Positions 46,901 through 62,879 of a DNA stretch of 64,000 nt are shown piece after piece. Position 1 is the stretch's first letter, and each line of letters opens with the position of its first letter. Source of the stretch: Apis mellifera (taxonomy: Eukaryota > Arthropoda > Insecta > Hymenoptera > Apidae); assembly GCF_003254395.2 (NCBI RefSeq), contig NC_037638.1, positions 11,181,086 to 11,245,085 on the forward strand, given 5' to 3'. Under the pieces are notes generated by a model. That model searched no databases. It was not told the origin of the DNA and was given only the letters and a program-made list of their open reading frames with translations. Made by a program: the position numbers and the translations under genes.

Positions 46901-49900
46901 TTATACGTATAATGTATAATTTTAAATTAAAGTCGTTAAATTGGGATTACAGGAGAGAAATAAAAAATCCATCTCTAGATCAGCAACAACCTGCACATCA
47001 GTGGAATTACCTATATACATATATGTTTCTTGCTTCCTCCCGATGCAACCTTTCTCCCCTTCACCCTTCTCCCTCTCTATATTCCACTGCTACACGTCAT
47101 TTCTTTGGGTACGCACTTAAAGGCTCACATTCAAACTGCCTTTTGCTCGGAGATTCATCGCGGTAGCCTCGAATCGCATTTGCGACTGTCCTTGAAACTT
47201 TCTTCTTAGAAAAATCTTTATTCGTGAGCACGATTGCAACCACTACTTTGGAATAACTGGCAATCAGTTGGTCCGACTTCATGGAATTGTTTTTCGGATG
47301 AATACGAAAAAGTTAAAGGCAAAGAAAAATTCGATATTTTGTACATTTTTGTGATTTTCAATCTTACATGTTGCTATCTTAGATATCACTTTTTTTTATA
47401 TGATAAATATTTTTTATACGATTTAAATTTTACAATCAATTATATATTGATTCAATTATTTTGCATAATATCAATTTTTTATTATTAAAAATAAAATTTT
47501 TAACATCAAATAACATCAAAAAAGCGGATATTTAGATTAAAATTTTCTAAAATTATTAATAAGAAAGATAATGAATTGTTAACACAGACAGATATGTTTT
47601 GATTTAAAATAATTTTCATGGATTTATTAAATAATGATATATAACAAGAATTTTGCCTATGTTTCATCGATACATGCTACTCACTAACTCGAACGAATGG
47701 ATCGAGACGATAACCTCGAGACGTGTTTACGCCTGTCCTTGAGGGAATACTCTCTTCTCGTTTTCGTTTTTTTTTCGGATAAAAAATAAAAAAAACAGCC
47801 GAGCTATTCACGCACAGTATGATTGCATGTGTATAATTGAAATTACAGAGAGCAGGCTGATCGAGATCTATTTCAGAAACTGTCTCTTCGAATGGAAAAT
47901 TAATAAATGATTCTTGATCATATTGTAAAATGGTTATGGTTATACTGGTAATCATAACCTCTAATATTTCGCGCGCATTTTTCAAAAACTTCAATTCCTC
48001 AGTCTAAGGATTTTATAAGGATTATTTCTAGTTTCAAATATCATCAGTCAAAAGTTCGATATTATATAAAATGAGATATCAGATATTGTATAGATGATTG
48101 CAAAATATTGGCAATATTATTAATAAAAGAATCATATGTAATAAAAGATAGCAGAAATAAAATTAAATGATGAAAAATGTGGAAAAAATTTATAAAATTT
48201 ATTATTACATATGAATTAGGAAAATTAAAATTAATACTGTAACATAAATTATTTAATTATTAAAAAAGTATCAATATAATTTATATTGATTTATTAATTT
48301 TATAAATAAATATTAGTATTTTATGAATTATTATAATAATTTATAAAAACAAGAATTGAAATAAAACTCCATTTACATATTAAGCAGGTATAGGCAGAAT
48401 TTGCAAATCTGTCCAATTGGATAAATATAAACCTGTTCTTGGCAAAAAAAAAAAAATGCAAAACAAATAGGATGATGATATTAAATTCTGTTTGCACTAG
48501 CGTGACACATTTGTCATTCGTATTGTCACCCACGCTATCCTTTTGAGATTACTATCAGAATGTGACTGATGTGTTTAGATCCAAGTTTTTGAATGCTAGT
48601 GATTAGTTAACATGCCATCTAAATAATTATTTATTATTCCATTCTGAAATGAACTGGCAAAAAAAAAAAAAAGAATCAAATAAAGGAGATAATTTTTTCT
48701 TTTCATTCAATTTCATTTAATTTTTTTTTATAATTGTTACATGAAAATTATTATTTTTTTATGAACTGTTAGAAACTTGATATAATAAACATCAACTTAT
48801 ATTGACTTTTGACTCATTTTATTTCAATTATGAGAAACTTATTATAATGAATAATAACAAATGATGAACATCAAATTAAGTTACATTTTTTTACAAATTT
48901 ATTAAATAACTGCATATCATTAGAACTGTTTTTTTTTTATTTTCTTTCAGAATAGAATATGCATGCTTAGTCAGCTTTTTGAACATTTTAAAAATATTTA
49001 TTATCACAAGATTAATTATACCATTGATTCTTTAAGTAATAATAAAATCATAAAATTGAATTGAATTATTTATTTTGATAGAAAGAAGAAAAAAAGAGAT
49101 TTATAAATTATAGAAAAAAAAAATATATAATATTTATATAAGAATAAGATAATTTCCAACATTAATTCACATTATGAAATACTACTATTCTCAAGTCCAT
49201 CTTTCCTATCTCAACTTAATAACAAAAATTCCACGAATTGTTTCATCATTCACCCATCATTTCTTCTTCTCCTCCTACCATCACATTCTAAATCAACTCT
49301 GTATTCTAGAACCACTTTGAATAAAAAAACATATCACAATCATAAAATATATCTCGCTTGACACATACGCTTCTCGTGAAACTTGCCTATAAGTCGTTTC
49401 GACACTCTATGGGGAAATGTCACAGGTGAAAAATACGAAAAAAAAAAAGGCAGTGCGCAGAGATGTAACCGTGAAGGTCTAAATTCGTCATAGAGACTAT
49501 GACAGATTCTTGTTCGGTCGGTAGCCGGATAAAAAAAAAAGCGGGACGTTAGCAGTCGACGATGGCAGAGACGCGAGAGAAGACGCGAGAATGGGGTGCG
49601 AAAATGTCGAGACATCTGCTACCTCCCTGCCAGTGGAAATTATTAATCCCGTCAAAAGTACTAAATCATATTCCCCGCTGTTGCATGCCCGGTTGTCTAG
49701 GGAGGGAGAGGGATAGAGAAGGTGAAAGTGAAGAGTAGCTGCGACGGTGTACGTCGCCGATGACCTTGATTTAGGGTCGCAGAAACCCTTCCACAAAGAT
49801 CGCGCCAGGTATTTATGACTCTCAGGAACTGGTTACCGTCGTGAACTCTGGTAGCATCTGCGGCTGAAAGGATTCTCCCTCGGGGGTGCAGGAAGAAATC

Positions 49901-51862
49901 GAAAATATTCATATTTCAACATGTCTAACGCTTCGCTGCTTGGGTTGTTCTTTTCTTTTTTTTGATTTAAACCAAGGATTATTGTGATTAAAACATGATT
50001 AAATCTGGAGGAAAGAATATTTGGTTTAATTTGGATATTGTGAAATAATATTAGATAAAATAGAATTAGGTAGTAGTAAAAAATACAATGTAGATACATA
50101 ACTTCACTAAATGATTAAATCCAGCATTATATATGTAATGAAAATAAGAATTAGATAAATGGAATTTTAAACAAAAAAATAAATAATGTAATTAAAATGT
50201 TACACCCACTAATAAGCCCATTTCTGAATCATAGAATCTAATATTCTAAGTCTTATTATAGGTTAAGATTAAAAGAAGAGGTTATCTATCAAATTCTTAC
50301 TTTCTTACTTTTTCATTTCATTTCATAATACTTATTTTTTACCCATTGTTCCTTTTCTATATGTCTATAACATTTAAAGATAACCTATAAAGTTTAAAAA
50401 ATAGTAGACATTAAGCAAAATTTTTTAGCTTATCTTGTTCATCTTCTGTTTAAAAAAATATGGTATATAAAAGAAGTTTCTTCTTTACTTTAGATAAAGA
50501 TATGCAGAGAAAATACGTTTATTCCTTAATAAATTTGTATAAATTTGCACACATCTCGTTCTGTAATGGAATTTCATCCATTATTTTGCATAACAAAAAT
50601 ATTTTAACCAAAATATATCTTTATGTATATTTTTCACTTAGCAGAAATTTCATTTTTCAATCTTCTAACGACATCTAGACGTGTGTTTCGCATTACATTT
50701 TTACGATTTGTTAATTGTGGCGGCATCTGTGTGATCGCAGCGCAAGTAAATAAACTCGCAACAAATTTAATTAAATGGAGAAACGCGTACAAATGTTGAC
50801 TAAAAGAAAAAAAACTACGGGTCAAGAAGATTGAATTCCGGATACTTGAATGAATTTTAAATTAAATGAATACAGTGAATATATATCCACCAGTATTATG
50901 CTTAATTCTTATTCGGTTTAAACAGCTGTAATTACAGGTATTTCATAGAGGTGAGCAGAAGATTTATTAAGTTACCAAAGGAAGTCAAGTTTTCAGTAAC
51001 TACATATTATCCTGGCAATAAACACGGATAAACTAAGTATCACGTTGCACATTCATTTGCGTTTAATAATCGATTTAATTGAATTGACAATTAAACGATA
51101 TATCAAATGATCAAAGTAAAAAAGAAAAAAAATTAATGATATACTCCTCAAGTATAGAAGAAAAATGCTATTAAAATACTTTTTTTCTTTTTTACTTTAT
51201 AAAATTCTTTGCAAAAAAAATATACATATAACATTGAAAATGTTAATTTTTTTTATTCATATTTTAGCAAGAAACTATTTATAAAATTCTAAATTTTTTT
51301 TTCATAATATATTTAAAAATCTACATTTGAATAAAAAAATCTTGAATAGTACAATTTTTTCTACGAAAACAGATCATCTTATAAATCTATGAACGAGAAA
51401 AATGCAAAAAAAAAAAATTAAAAAATTAATTTCTATCAATTTCAAATTGGATTTGTAAACCGGTCACGAACGAATTGTGAAGACTTAGTATCCCAAAAGA
51501 TGGCAGAAACGGTCCATTTATGATTGGTATGATTCCCAGGATAGTCGTTTAACGAACGGACTAACGGGTAAATCCCCACCACTTGTGCGTATACACGATC
51601 CGGATGAATACCGAAGCCTGGGCCGGGAGGCACGTCTCGCTTAGCGAGCTTAATTCGTACGGTGAGATATATTAATTAACGATGGCTCGACTTGCAACCC
51701 AATTTAGAAACAAGCACCTTGTTTGCATACAAAGGAGCGTCATAGAGCGAGTTCGCACCCTCGATTCGACACCGATATAAATGGCGTTTGTTGGAAAGGA
51801 CCACTATGTGAATGGCAAAAGCATGGTAGAATGGGGGAAACGAGCAGAATACTGGAAGAGTG

Positions 51863-51894
<32 letters not shown>

Positions 51895-54800
51895 CTCAGG
51901 AGAAATACGTGAAAGAGAAAGAGAGATGAAATAAAAAGAAACAATTTGAAAGTGAAAAAGAAGAAAAAAATCAGAAATATAGAATTAAAAAAAAAGAAAG
52001 AAAATGGAGATAATAGTAATAAAAAGTAATGAAATAAAAGAAATGAAAAAAGAAAAGAGAGAAGTGAAAATTTCAACGAGAAACGAATAAAGACAAGGAA
52101 GTAAAAGAGAAATCAAAGGTAAAGGAAAAGATAGAGGACGTAAATATGGGAAGAGGAATACACTGAATGGAACTCGTTAAAACGCGTACCGAGTGTTTAA
52201 GAAAGACTCTTACTGTTGACTGCTGTACTTGAAGTGCACTTATCTACAGTTCTTGAGAGAGCATGCATGTGCAGAGTGCACTTCTTTGTTGCTGAGTCTG
52301 CATTTTCGTGCTCACAAATATCTTCACTTCCTAGTATCAGCAGACTTTCTGAATTTAATTAACAGTTTCAACGGATTATGTCGCGTTAATACTTTCCATC
52401 TTATTTAATTTCCCAAGTTATTTAATTTCTCACTGAAAATTTTTAATAAATTTATTTAAAATAAAAAAAAAATATTAAAATTGTATGGATTATCAATGAA
52501 ATTGAAAATATACTAAAAACATGTAATGTATTAAAAACATTAAATTTGATTTTTTTTTGATATTATTTAAATATCTTTGATATTTCGATCGATAAATGTG
52601 CGAAAAAGCGAATCAAGACTCGGTCGATAAGATTGCACACTTGGAAATCGATAAATCGTAACCTAGTGATAAATTTCCAATTATTTCGGGAAAAAATATA
52701 CGTTATGAAAATCAGATGAATATATAACATAAAAATCTTTATTACAAACCTTTTCTATAAAATAATTTGCATAATTTTTATTTATAAAAGTGAATATTAG
52801 CTACATCTATATCGTTACTTATGCATACACAGTATGGTGCAATGAAGACTTTGTTATAAAAAAATATATATACACATTTCTAAAAAGCATGCTTAATTTT
52901 TAAAAATTGATTTTTTTTTAGATTATTGAAAATTCTAATTGAAAAAATGCCCTTAAAAAATTATTGTCATAAATTAAGAATGAAATAATTAAAAGGATAT
53001 TAAAAATTAATAAATTATTATCATTCAATAAAATTCTAATCAAAAATGAAAATATCATAATCGAATTGAAATTGAGAAGAAAACACATTTAAATTTCCAT
53101 GTCAAACCAGTTGCATGTTAAAAGGAGTTACTTATCAACCGATCTGTTTCCTTTCGTTCAACTACAGAGGGGGTCTTATGTAGGGGGTCTTGGTATGAAT
53201 TTATCATCTCATGAGATTATTATAAATTGAGATAAAATTTTCAAAAAATATTTAAACATTAGAGTACAAATTTGCAAAATCAATGAATTTCGTGAATATA
53301 AAAATATTTCTTTTTTTTTTTTACATATTATAATAAAAAAAATATATTTTATTAGTATATCTTGGATAATTACTTAATAGATTAAAATAATTAAAATAAA
53401 ATTACAAATAGTTAATCAAAATCCCTTCACTGTTACTAAATAAAATAAAAAAATTGTCTGATTAGTCTATTAAATAGTAAATTCAAAGTATATTGCTGCG
53501 TGTCATAAGTAAGTACATAGTACATCAATTTAATTTCCTATATACCGAGATCGTACACGCGTCGGATTCCCGCGCAAAGGGGCGTGTTTAACTCAATTTT
53601 CACGTCGAAGGGGCACGCTTCGATTCAAACGCGACCTTCTTCAATTTATGGCTCGTTGTAGTCTCCCACAGGGCGAGGGGGATTTCCGCCATGGCCTTGG
53701 CTCAATTTCCGCTGAAGCTGCACCCTAAATTTCAGATAACACCACAACTTGTCCCCCGCGAATCCTGTCCACCATAGAATTTGCAAAATCACACGAATTT
53801 TTCTTTTTTTTTTTTTACATAAGATATGTATATGCTTCTTAAAATTAAAGAAGATAAATCGTATAAACAAAATCATAAATTAGATTTACAATAAAAATTT
53901 ATTTCCCATAGATAGTTTCTTTCAAAATTACATTAAAAATCAAATCAAAATTTCTATCTTCATTTCTTTCATTATATCCATATTTAAATTCAAGATTAAT
54001 TGATCACGTGACAATTATAGATTAATTATTCAAGAAATATACATGATATTATGCATATCGATAATCGATATAGTGTTTAATTTTATGAAAGTAGAAATTA
54101 AACCCGCGGTATTCTCGTATGCCTCGCCGTTATAATTTCGTTTACGCTCTCGGCGATTTCCAGTCTATCTGATCCATAATAGGGACGACGCCGCGCATTT
54201 AACTTATCACGTTCCACTATCTACCGGTGGCATACGCCTCGGTCAGAGCTTTCCGCCCCTCCAGACAACAAGCTTATATGCGTGCACCCGAAACGTAGAG
54301 AGATGGCAAAGCCCCTTAAATCAGCCGGTTGCCTGCCTCCGGCAATAGAATTTAGGCTGAAGCGTTATCGCGTAGAGGTGAGACTGGACCGGAGATAAGC
54401 CGGGCGCCCGTACACGACGAATTAACGGCGTGTAGAAGTGGAGGGGAAATCCACGTGGATAAATTGGTGGAGTGCGGGTATGAGGTGAAGCAATCGGATT
54501 TTTGAGAGGAATTTAGAAGAAAGAGGAAGAAAATATTTGAAGATTGTTTGACGTATAAAGTGTATTTGAGCATCCTTGAAAGATGAAGCACTTTTAATAA
54601 GTGAGATAACGTGATATAAAGCATCAAGTTTATTAGGGAAAGGGGGAATAAAACTGCTCTTTAATTATTCCTGAGATAATGTTTATCATATTCTGAGTAA
54701 AGTAATGAAACGATTAACCCTAAATACTTGAGAAAACAAGGATTATAAAGATTATTAAAAAATAATAAAAAATGAGCATTAAAATTCCAAATAAATTTCT

Positions 54801-57070
54801 CTATAAAAATATTATATGATGTGTTCTTATAAAGCATTTAAAATGTTTTCCATTAACTCATACAATATATCTTTCTTCATTATCAGCTGTATATTCATTT
54901 TTTAATACAAACTCCATTAACTTTATAAGTCTTTTTTTTATATTTTAACATAATACCTTTAACTAGAATAAAAGACCACGTATAATCAATAGTTCAGAGA
55001 GTTTAGGATCGAATGAATCTACTCACTGATCTCTTATCAAGAGACTGTATCCTAACACGTAAAGTTCATCCCTGATTTTTCAAAAAATTGTGGCCAGCTT
55101 GTCTTTCCCTTTTCGACCATCGAAAAACAGCTGCTTATGAGAGGATGTCTAAAACACGAGCCTTATATATAACGGAAGTGGTTCGACGACTCGATCGATC
55201 AAGTAGGAAAAAAGGAAAGAGAAAAATAGATATATATATATATATGTACAGCTAGTTTTATGGCACGGCGTGCAGATGGAGCCTTGGAATCTGCGAACCA
55301 TAAAGACGACGGCTAACTTCAATTTACGATGAGAAAAGGGATACAGCCGACGCGGATCGTAAATCATTCGCTTCTCGATACTGCGGCCCGTTCACGAATC
55401 TGTAATCTTCTTTCGATTGATACAATGATCTCAGATTAAAGGGTTTGCAAAGCAGAGAAATTTAAGAAAAATAAATCACGATGATTTTTTTTCTCCACCT
55501 TTTTCTTTTTAATAAAACTAATTTGTAAATGTAGCAGTTTTGTTTCATTATGCGTAATTTTTCATTAAATTTAATCAATTCTTATATTTGAAGATTTTAA
55601 ATGAAAATTATTAAATGGAATATGTAACGAAAAATATTGAATTATAATATGATTAACAGTTTATATAATTTTCTAAATCTTTGGAATTAAAAAAAGAAGC
55701 ATGGATTTAGAGTTTGGCTCATCAATATGTTCCATTATATCCGTCGTTATTAAAATCTACAAGATGAAAGGGAAGATCTGCGAAACAAAAGCTTGGACAA
55801 AGAACGGAGGAAAGATGACAATAAATCCAGATTTAATAGAGAGTACTCGTGTGAACTTTCTTCTATATATATATATATACATATATATAGAATGTTCGTA
55901 GTCCGGTAACTCCAAGACCTGACGTCGGCATATTGCATTATCGCTCAACTTATGGGATCCCATATTCAATATGATATTGCAAGGGCCGAGAAAAAGACCA
56001 GAGGGATCGTGCGAGAAGCATATTTCAAAAATAAGAAGAGTTTGGCTGATCCAGATTCGTATTTTAAGAGAAATGACACGGAATATAGAAAGTAAAAGAA
56101 GGTTAAAATATGCAAAGAATGGTTTGAGAAAGGAATAAATTATATCATTTGAAATAATGATAAAATTTAATATATGCTAGAGAAATGTAAGCTTAAAAAT
56201 TTTTAAATAATTTAAAAATAAGATAATATAAGATATACAAGAACTTATTACTTATTTAAATAATATATGTATTTATATATATATATATATATAAGTTTTA
56301 GATTATTACTTTTCACAAAAAGTTAAACTAATTTAACTTTAATTATTAGAAATTCATAAATACTATTAATTATTATTGAATATTACATCACAAAAGTGCT
56401 AATATTTATCTCTCAATATCCCATCATGTCATATTTTATACGTTCCCCATGGAAAATACAAATCCCAGAAAATCTGTCAAATTAGTCCACTTTCAAAATC
56501 ACCCTTATCGTTTTTTATTACCCGAATACATATCACGTCTCCTTCCATTTTCCAGTGGACAAAGCAATTAACAATATCCCCATAACCATTTATTTAAGCG
56601 ATGCAAAGGATATCTTGAAATCCAGTTTCACAAATATAATTATTATTCTTATATTCTTATATTTTTATGTGAAGATCATATGATTATTATTTATAATTTT
56701 TATAATAATAAAATGGAGAATTCAACTTTTAAAAATAAAATTTTTTTAATTAAAATTCCAATTTTTAAAAAATAATTAAAATTATTAAATATATGTATAC
56801 ATAATCCACATATAATATAATATATCAAATATTAATATTAATATTTTCTTTTTTACTTGAACCAGCCATCACAAATTTCCCCTACAATTTCACAACTCAC
56901 CACCACCTTTCCCCAATCACAAATCAGGCCCCCAAACAATACAATACAATACCCTAAACCATCTCTCATTCCTCTTCATCCATGAAACCCTCAACAAGAA
57001 GAAACCAATAGCAGAGTTTTTCCACGTTCTATCATTACCCAAAGTGTTCATTCCACAAAGACATCCACTT
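43961..57070. other. Non-coding DNA upstream of prickle, part 2
   Basis: No supported gene. GC-richer islands: 44,340-44,830, 45,530-45,730, 46,190-46,510 (with a donor-like AAAAG|GTAAGTG at about 46,316), 47,030-47,290, 49,350-49,900, 51,440-51,830, 53,550-53,770, 54,090-54,470 and 55,140-55,400. (TA)n runs occur near 51,868-51,889, 55,229-55,245, 55,866-55,888 and 56,275-56,293. Confidence 0.5.
51895..52145 (+). repeat. Long purine-rich (A/G) tract
   Basis: About 250 bases dominated by GAAA/AAGAA on the plus strand, directly after a (TA)n run. The minus-strand frame across it reads as Phe/Leu/Ser-rich sequence and is a composition artefact. Confidence 0.55.
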
Positions 57071-57079
57071 CCCCTTCTC

Positions 57080-57600
57080 AAAGACACGGGGGACTGAGGG
57101 GTATGCGGTTTACGGGGGGGGGGGGGGGTCCTCTCGCGCTTATGGTCAACGCGCTTGCTATAATAAAACTATTCCTTGCTGCAACTCGCAAGGCGCCAAA
57201 GGCAAGTGTGGTGGAAGGAATGGAGGCAGAGGAGGCGGATCCCACGGGATATAAATGCCGGCGGGGTGTTTCTTTGGACCGTGGCCGGCTTCGTAGATTC
57301 AATCACGACCCTTCCTATACCGACCGACCTCACACGGCTCGAATACCAAACAGACCTTTCGTCTATGGTATTAGAGCGTCCCGGCGTCTTTGATCGTGAC
57401 ACGAATTCTCTTCAGAATTCACCTTTCTTCGGTTCTACGCTCCCTACGTACCGGTAACACGTCCGCGCGTCTAACCTATATAGTCTATTGCCAGAGAGGA
57501 GTGGGGATAGCGTTTCAAGCAAAACTTGATGAAGGACGCCATTATGGTCGACAACTAGCAGCAAGAAACGATAACGCAATAATCGTAAAGAGATAGTAGT
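57080..57600. promoter_or_regulatory. CpG-rich island with a G15 run
   Basis: A block richer in GC than its surroundings, starting with 15 consecutive G at 57,114-57,128. Up to four overlapping frames are open on both strands, but none shows a domain or splice support. Candidate regulatory element. Confidence 0.3.
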
Positions 57601-59579
57601 AAGAATGGGGAGAGTGTATTGAAGATATAAAATTAAGTTACGGCCAGCTATTGAGAATTAACGATTTCCCCGCAATCTTTATTCGACGGTATTTTAAGAT
57701 TGTTTATCCTGAATCTCGCGTTCCCGCGTTTTTCGTTTAATGTTTGATCTCTTGCCGCGGCGACAGAGGGAGCCATATGGATCTTCGATAAAACAGAAAG
57801 GATATTAACTATAAAAAACGTAGCTTTAAACTGTTGAAAATAAATAAAAACTACCTGATTAACAATTACTGATTATATAAAATCATTAAAAAAAAGAAAA
57901 GAAACATTCACATATATTCTTATATATATTCTTTTTTATAAATATTTCGAAAATTAAAATTGATTATATATAATTATAAAAATTATTCAAAATATTAATT
58001 TCTATAATTTCAAAATCACTGAAATAACTTTTGCAATTTTTTCAAAATTATTATAAAAAGAACGTGAAATAATAAAGATATAAATTTAAACAAATGCATC
58101 TTAATCAACTTCATCATTTTCAATATATAATCTATATTCTTTGAAATTGAAAACATCAATAGAAACTAATCTTATTGTTTCGTTAAATGCATCCCTATTC
58201 TTCATCATAATATAAATTCTCCCTTTCTTTGTTCTATCAAGTCTCGTGGTAACTATCATCTTGAAATCAAGCTTTCATTCCTGAATCGAGCTTCATCGTG
58301 GTCGACATCGTTTCCATCAGACAAATATCTCAGACAAATAGAAAGCGGATCTTTGTTCTCGGAAGCCTAGAAAGCCAACTACTCGCGTACAATCTGCACC
58401 TGCAGCCCGGCAACCCAACGTACATGGTTGTCGACTGGTACGATTGGTTGCCGACATTAAGCTGCGCCGGAAAATGGGTGTACATATACAGCAAGCTAGT
58501 GTTGCAATGTACAAGATGATTCAAAATATACGTTTACTTGAAAAATTATTAATTTTAAAAATTTATATTCATTTATGTATTTTACTAATTATTAATTTTT
58601 ACATTTTTTTTTAGATTCATTCAATTTTTTATTATTTTGTGATAAACCCAATTATTTTTGAGATAAAATTAAATTTTCTATCTTCACATTAATGAAAAAG
58701 TGCATTGATAAAATAAAATATTCACAAGTTTATTCAATTATAATTTTAGAAAATTCAAAAATCCCTAAAAGCAATTATCAACAATTCCCTATATCATGAT
58801 TTAGGGATAAATCACGATGCCACACACAGATTTTTTGGAAACTATTTTCCCTTTTAAATGATTCAAACTTTTCCATCAAAATTCTATCGTCTACCTATAA
58901 AAACCCAATATAACTGAAGACTACGAAAAGTCACTAAGCCTAACCGTGAACCAACTCGTCCCTGTAGAATCGTTTTATTGCCGAATCGCGACGTGTTTCC
59001 TAGCTTGGATCGTCTCGTCCGATCATTTTTCTCAAGTAGACGTCCCCTTGGAAGCATCGTCCACGATCATCCCCTTGTTCCCTTGGCCAAGTACTTGGTA
59101 TTCAGACGACGACATGCCATCGAAACTCGAGCAGCCTCTGCAAGAACGAATCTTCGACATGGCTTCGGGAAAATTGTTCATCTTGTTCGGTTTGCAGCTT
59201 CTCTGACTTTGTCTTTCTCATTCTCAAACATTGAAAGAAAATAAATTAGAAGAAAAGAAAAAAAGTGTACACATCGATTCGTGGAAATATATTTCCAAGT
59301 ATAATTTTGTTAAGAAATTTTATGAAGAGCTGAAAGTTTGAGGTTAGTTTCATGTTTTTGAAATTATTTTGTATAATAGAATGGAAATTTTGATGAAAAG
59401 TTTATATAATATAAAAATATCAATTATTAAAAGATTATATGAACTAATACAGAAACTTTTTAAAAAAACCAACATCAAAGATCAATTATTTTCATATTCA
59501 TTTAATGAACATGAATATCAGAATCGACTTTTATTCTAAATGTAATCATATAATTCATATTACTCATTTTTTTCAATTC

Positions 59580-59580
59580 T

Positions 59581-59619
<39 letters not shown>
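59580..59619 (+). repeat. TA-rich microsatellite
   Basis: A few CATA units lead into an uninterrupted (TA)n run. Confidence 0.8.
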
Positions 59620-62600
59620 CTAAAATCCTCATAAACCATTCTAAAATGTTATATAAAATAAAATACCTTCAAATTCATATTAATTCATTATGAGAATTAC
59701 CATATTCCCTTTGTTTCTCCGTTTCGTCCTGAAAACAGCCTCTTAATTTAAGACAAAATTAATATTAAGCGTAATTGCGAGAGTAGGATTTCACTCTTAG
59801 GACCAGAGTAAAACACATTATATCAAACCGGAGCAAAATACGTCCAATGTACGCGAATGAGACATTAATTTGCCATACGAAGGATTATGGCTACGCTTTA
59901 TCTTCCCGTTAATCCTGATTTAGAGATTCTGCTACGTACGCCACCTAACCTATTCGTCGGGAATTAAGATGCTGGAAATACGAGTTGCTTTGTCGTTTTG
60001 ACATAGCTTATGTCAAACTTGGAGATTAACTTTTGTTGTTTCTTTTTTGTGTTTCCTATCCAGTTGGTGATTGATGATGAAAAAAACAAGTAAAATAGAT
60101 ATTATGTGTTATATCGGATATAATAAAGCTTGAATATGAAAAATTTCTGTATGATTGAAGTTTTTTTTAGTAAAAGTTATGATAGTTATATAGGTTATGT
60201 AAATAGTATGTAGCTAGAGTAGATAATTTTATTCTAATTTTTATTTTTACATTAAAAATTGATAGTTTGAAGAGTAATATAACTATATTATGTTATTATA
60301 CACATATTATGTTATTAAAAATGTAAACAAATAACTATAGAATAATAAGAATATTAAAATGTTTTAAAAGTGATGAAAAATAGGTTATACGTAAGATATG
60401 AGAAAAATTTTAATATTTATAAATATAATTTTCTTCATTAAAATTGAAGTTAATGCATAAAATGTATTTCTAAAATAGATTTTAAATCTGATCTATAGTT
60501 ATTGTTCTTTTTTTTTAAATTCATGAATTTTCAAATTACAACTAAGATTTAAAATTAAACATCTTTCACACTTCTCAGTTATTTATAAACAACAAACCCC
60601 TTTAATTTATTTCATTTCACTTCAAATCCAATTTTTCAATTTTATTACTTTTCTCTTCTTTAGCAAGCTGATGCAAATCTATGAGAACTTTTGTTATAGC
60701 TTCCTGATGCATTTCGTACGGCGGGAATGTTGACACAAAATGATAGAAAGGATGTTTGCCAGACTCGTGAAGGGTTAACCAAGTTGATAAGGGTAAAGTA
60801 ATTGATACTGACGCTAAAACGTCTGACCGTGAAGTAAGTACAAACGGAATATCCGGCGGAATTATAGGATTATATTAATACGCTCGTTTCACAGAGCCAT
60901 AGTCGCTATTTGCAGTTACCACGCGCTTCTTCGATACCCTGCGTGTAAATTCATTCATTAGGGATTTGTAGATCTTCGAAGACTATTAAAGGGTGGCCAA
61001 TCTAAATTGGCTAAATTATAAAATGAATTTTAATTAAATTGTTAATACAATTAATAATCCAAGTAAGTTCTCTTAATTTTGAATGAAATTGTCTTTTCAT
61101 TTGAATATAAATTAATCAAAATACAATTTTTAATTTTATTGCAATTTAAAATGTAATTGGATAATATTTATAAATTTTTTAATTATTCTAAATAAAAATA
61201 CTTTATGATATTTTAAAAATTTTAATTATAATTGCTCAAAGTTTTTAAGAAAATGTAAATATAATTATTTTTTAGGAATTCAGAAGGGTGTCACTATGTC
61301 TAACAAGTGTAAATGACGGCTGAATACGACCCTGTGCACGCGAACAAAAGAATGAATTCTTAAGGGTGAACAAAGCATTTAAAGTGAGCATATATAACGA
61401 GACTGGAGAAATTATTCATTATGTGATTATTTTAAGAATCGTTACAAAAAATACTTAAAAATACATTACATATATTTCTATCAAATCAATCAATTATTCT
61501 AATTCATAATTAGATTTTAAAAAAATTTAACAAAATAAAATTTAAAGAAAAATGTAAATAGATTTTTTATAGATAATTTCCAAGATATATAACATTAAAC
61601 TCTATTACATATATATCAGATTTTAAAAAATAAAAATTGAATCATTAAGTTGAAATTAATATAAAAAAAAATTTCTAAAGTCTCAAAATTATTTTCATCA
61701 CTATTCTTATTAAAACAAACAAGTACTAACCATGCATTAAACTCCTTTTTAGGAAACTTCAAAACTCCATAATCAAACAACTACTTTCAAAGGAATATGT
61801 GATATCAAAGATTCCCATCGTAGAATCTATATATCCAGAATGGAAAAAAAATTACCTGATATTCGCGAATCCTATTCGAGAATGATGTACATTGATCATG
61901 TGCCATCTGACGCGTTCGCCAGTATAAAATTGCGTGTGAGATAAACGTCTCATTCTTCCACGATCCACGATACTTAAAACATTTGAACTTTATTCCATAC
62001 AATGGGATACTAGAAAACACTATACAAGTAAACGATTCCATGATCGCCGCGTAGCGGCGAATTATCGTTCACATCCTTTCCCCAAGACGTAAATCCTAAT
62101 ATCGAATCGAGGCAGGTTGTTTGCCATTTTCTCTTCTTGTTTAACTTTCTTACTAATTTTATTCTCTTTGTCTATAAGTGTTTGAAACGAGGTTGAAATG
62201 ATATTCTTTTGTAGAAGAGTATAATTTTCTTAAAAAATATCCACAAAATATTGCACTATAATGCTTTTAATTTATTTTCTTTGTTGATAATATTTATATA
62301 TATATTAGACATATATATCTACATAATACTTGCAAAATGAAGATAAAAAACAAGAATTATTAGAAACAAATAAGAAAATTAAACTTTTAATGAAAAGAAT
62401 CTGAGAATATATTGTTACTCCTATTTTTAACAATTAAACATAATTTCTCTCATATTATGCATATAATTCTTCCTTTAGATAAATAAATTTTCAAATTATT
62501 CAAATCATTCAAATGTTAGATTTTGTTTTGCTCATGCACTCAAATCTATAAACACTTATTTTCCCATCGAAATAAAATAATTTCAATTAATTCTATCAAT

Positions 62601-62879
62601 CCTTCTCCAAAAATTAAAATTCAAAAGAATCATCCTTTCGCCTCGTTTCAACAACAATTCAAACTCTTCCTCCGCCAAACTCCAATATTTTCTCGTATAC
62701 TCGAAGTTCGTTCATTGAGAAATTCAACAGACGAAATCTCCGAAACATCCTCGTCCACTGTATATCATTCATGAACACCCCCTTCATCCTTGAACGCGAG
62801 AACCATAAGCGAAAAAACGATTAGAAAGCAAAAAATGGCAAACAACACGAAGGAATGGTTAGAATTATTTCGTTAGCAC

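Noticed and set aside
51804..52076. Minus-strand Phe/Leu/Ser-rich frame resembling membrane helices
   Set aside because: Translation of a purine-rich tract in the complement; low-complexity artefact.
57078..57457. Four overlapping frames on both strands
   Set aside because: No recognisable domain. GC-rich island with a G15 run explains the lack of stop codons.
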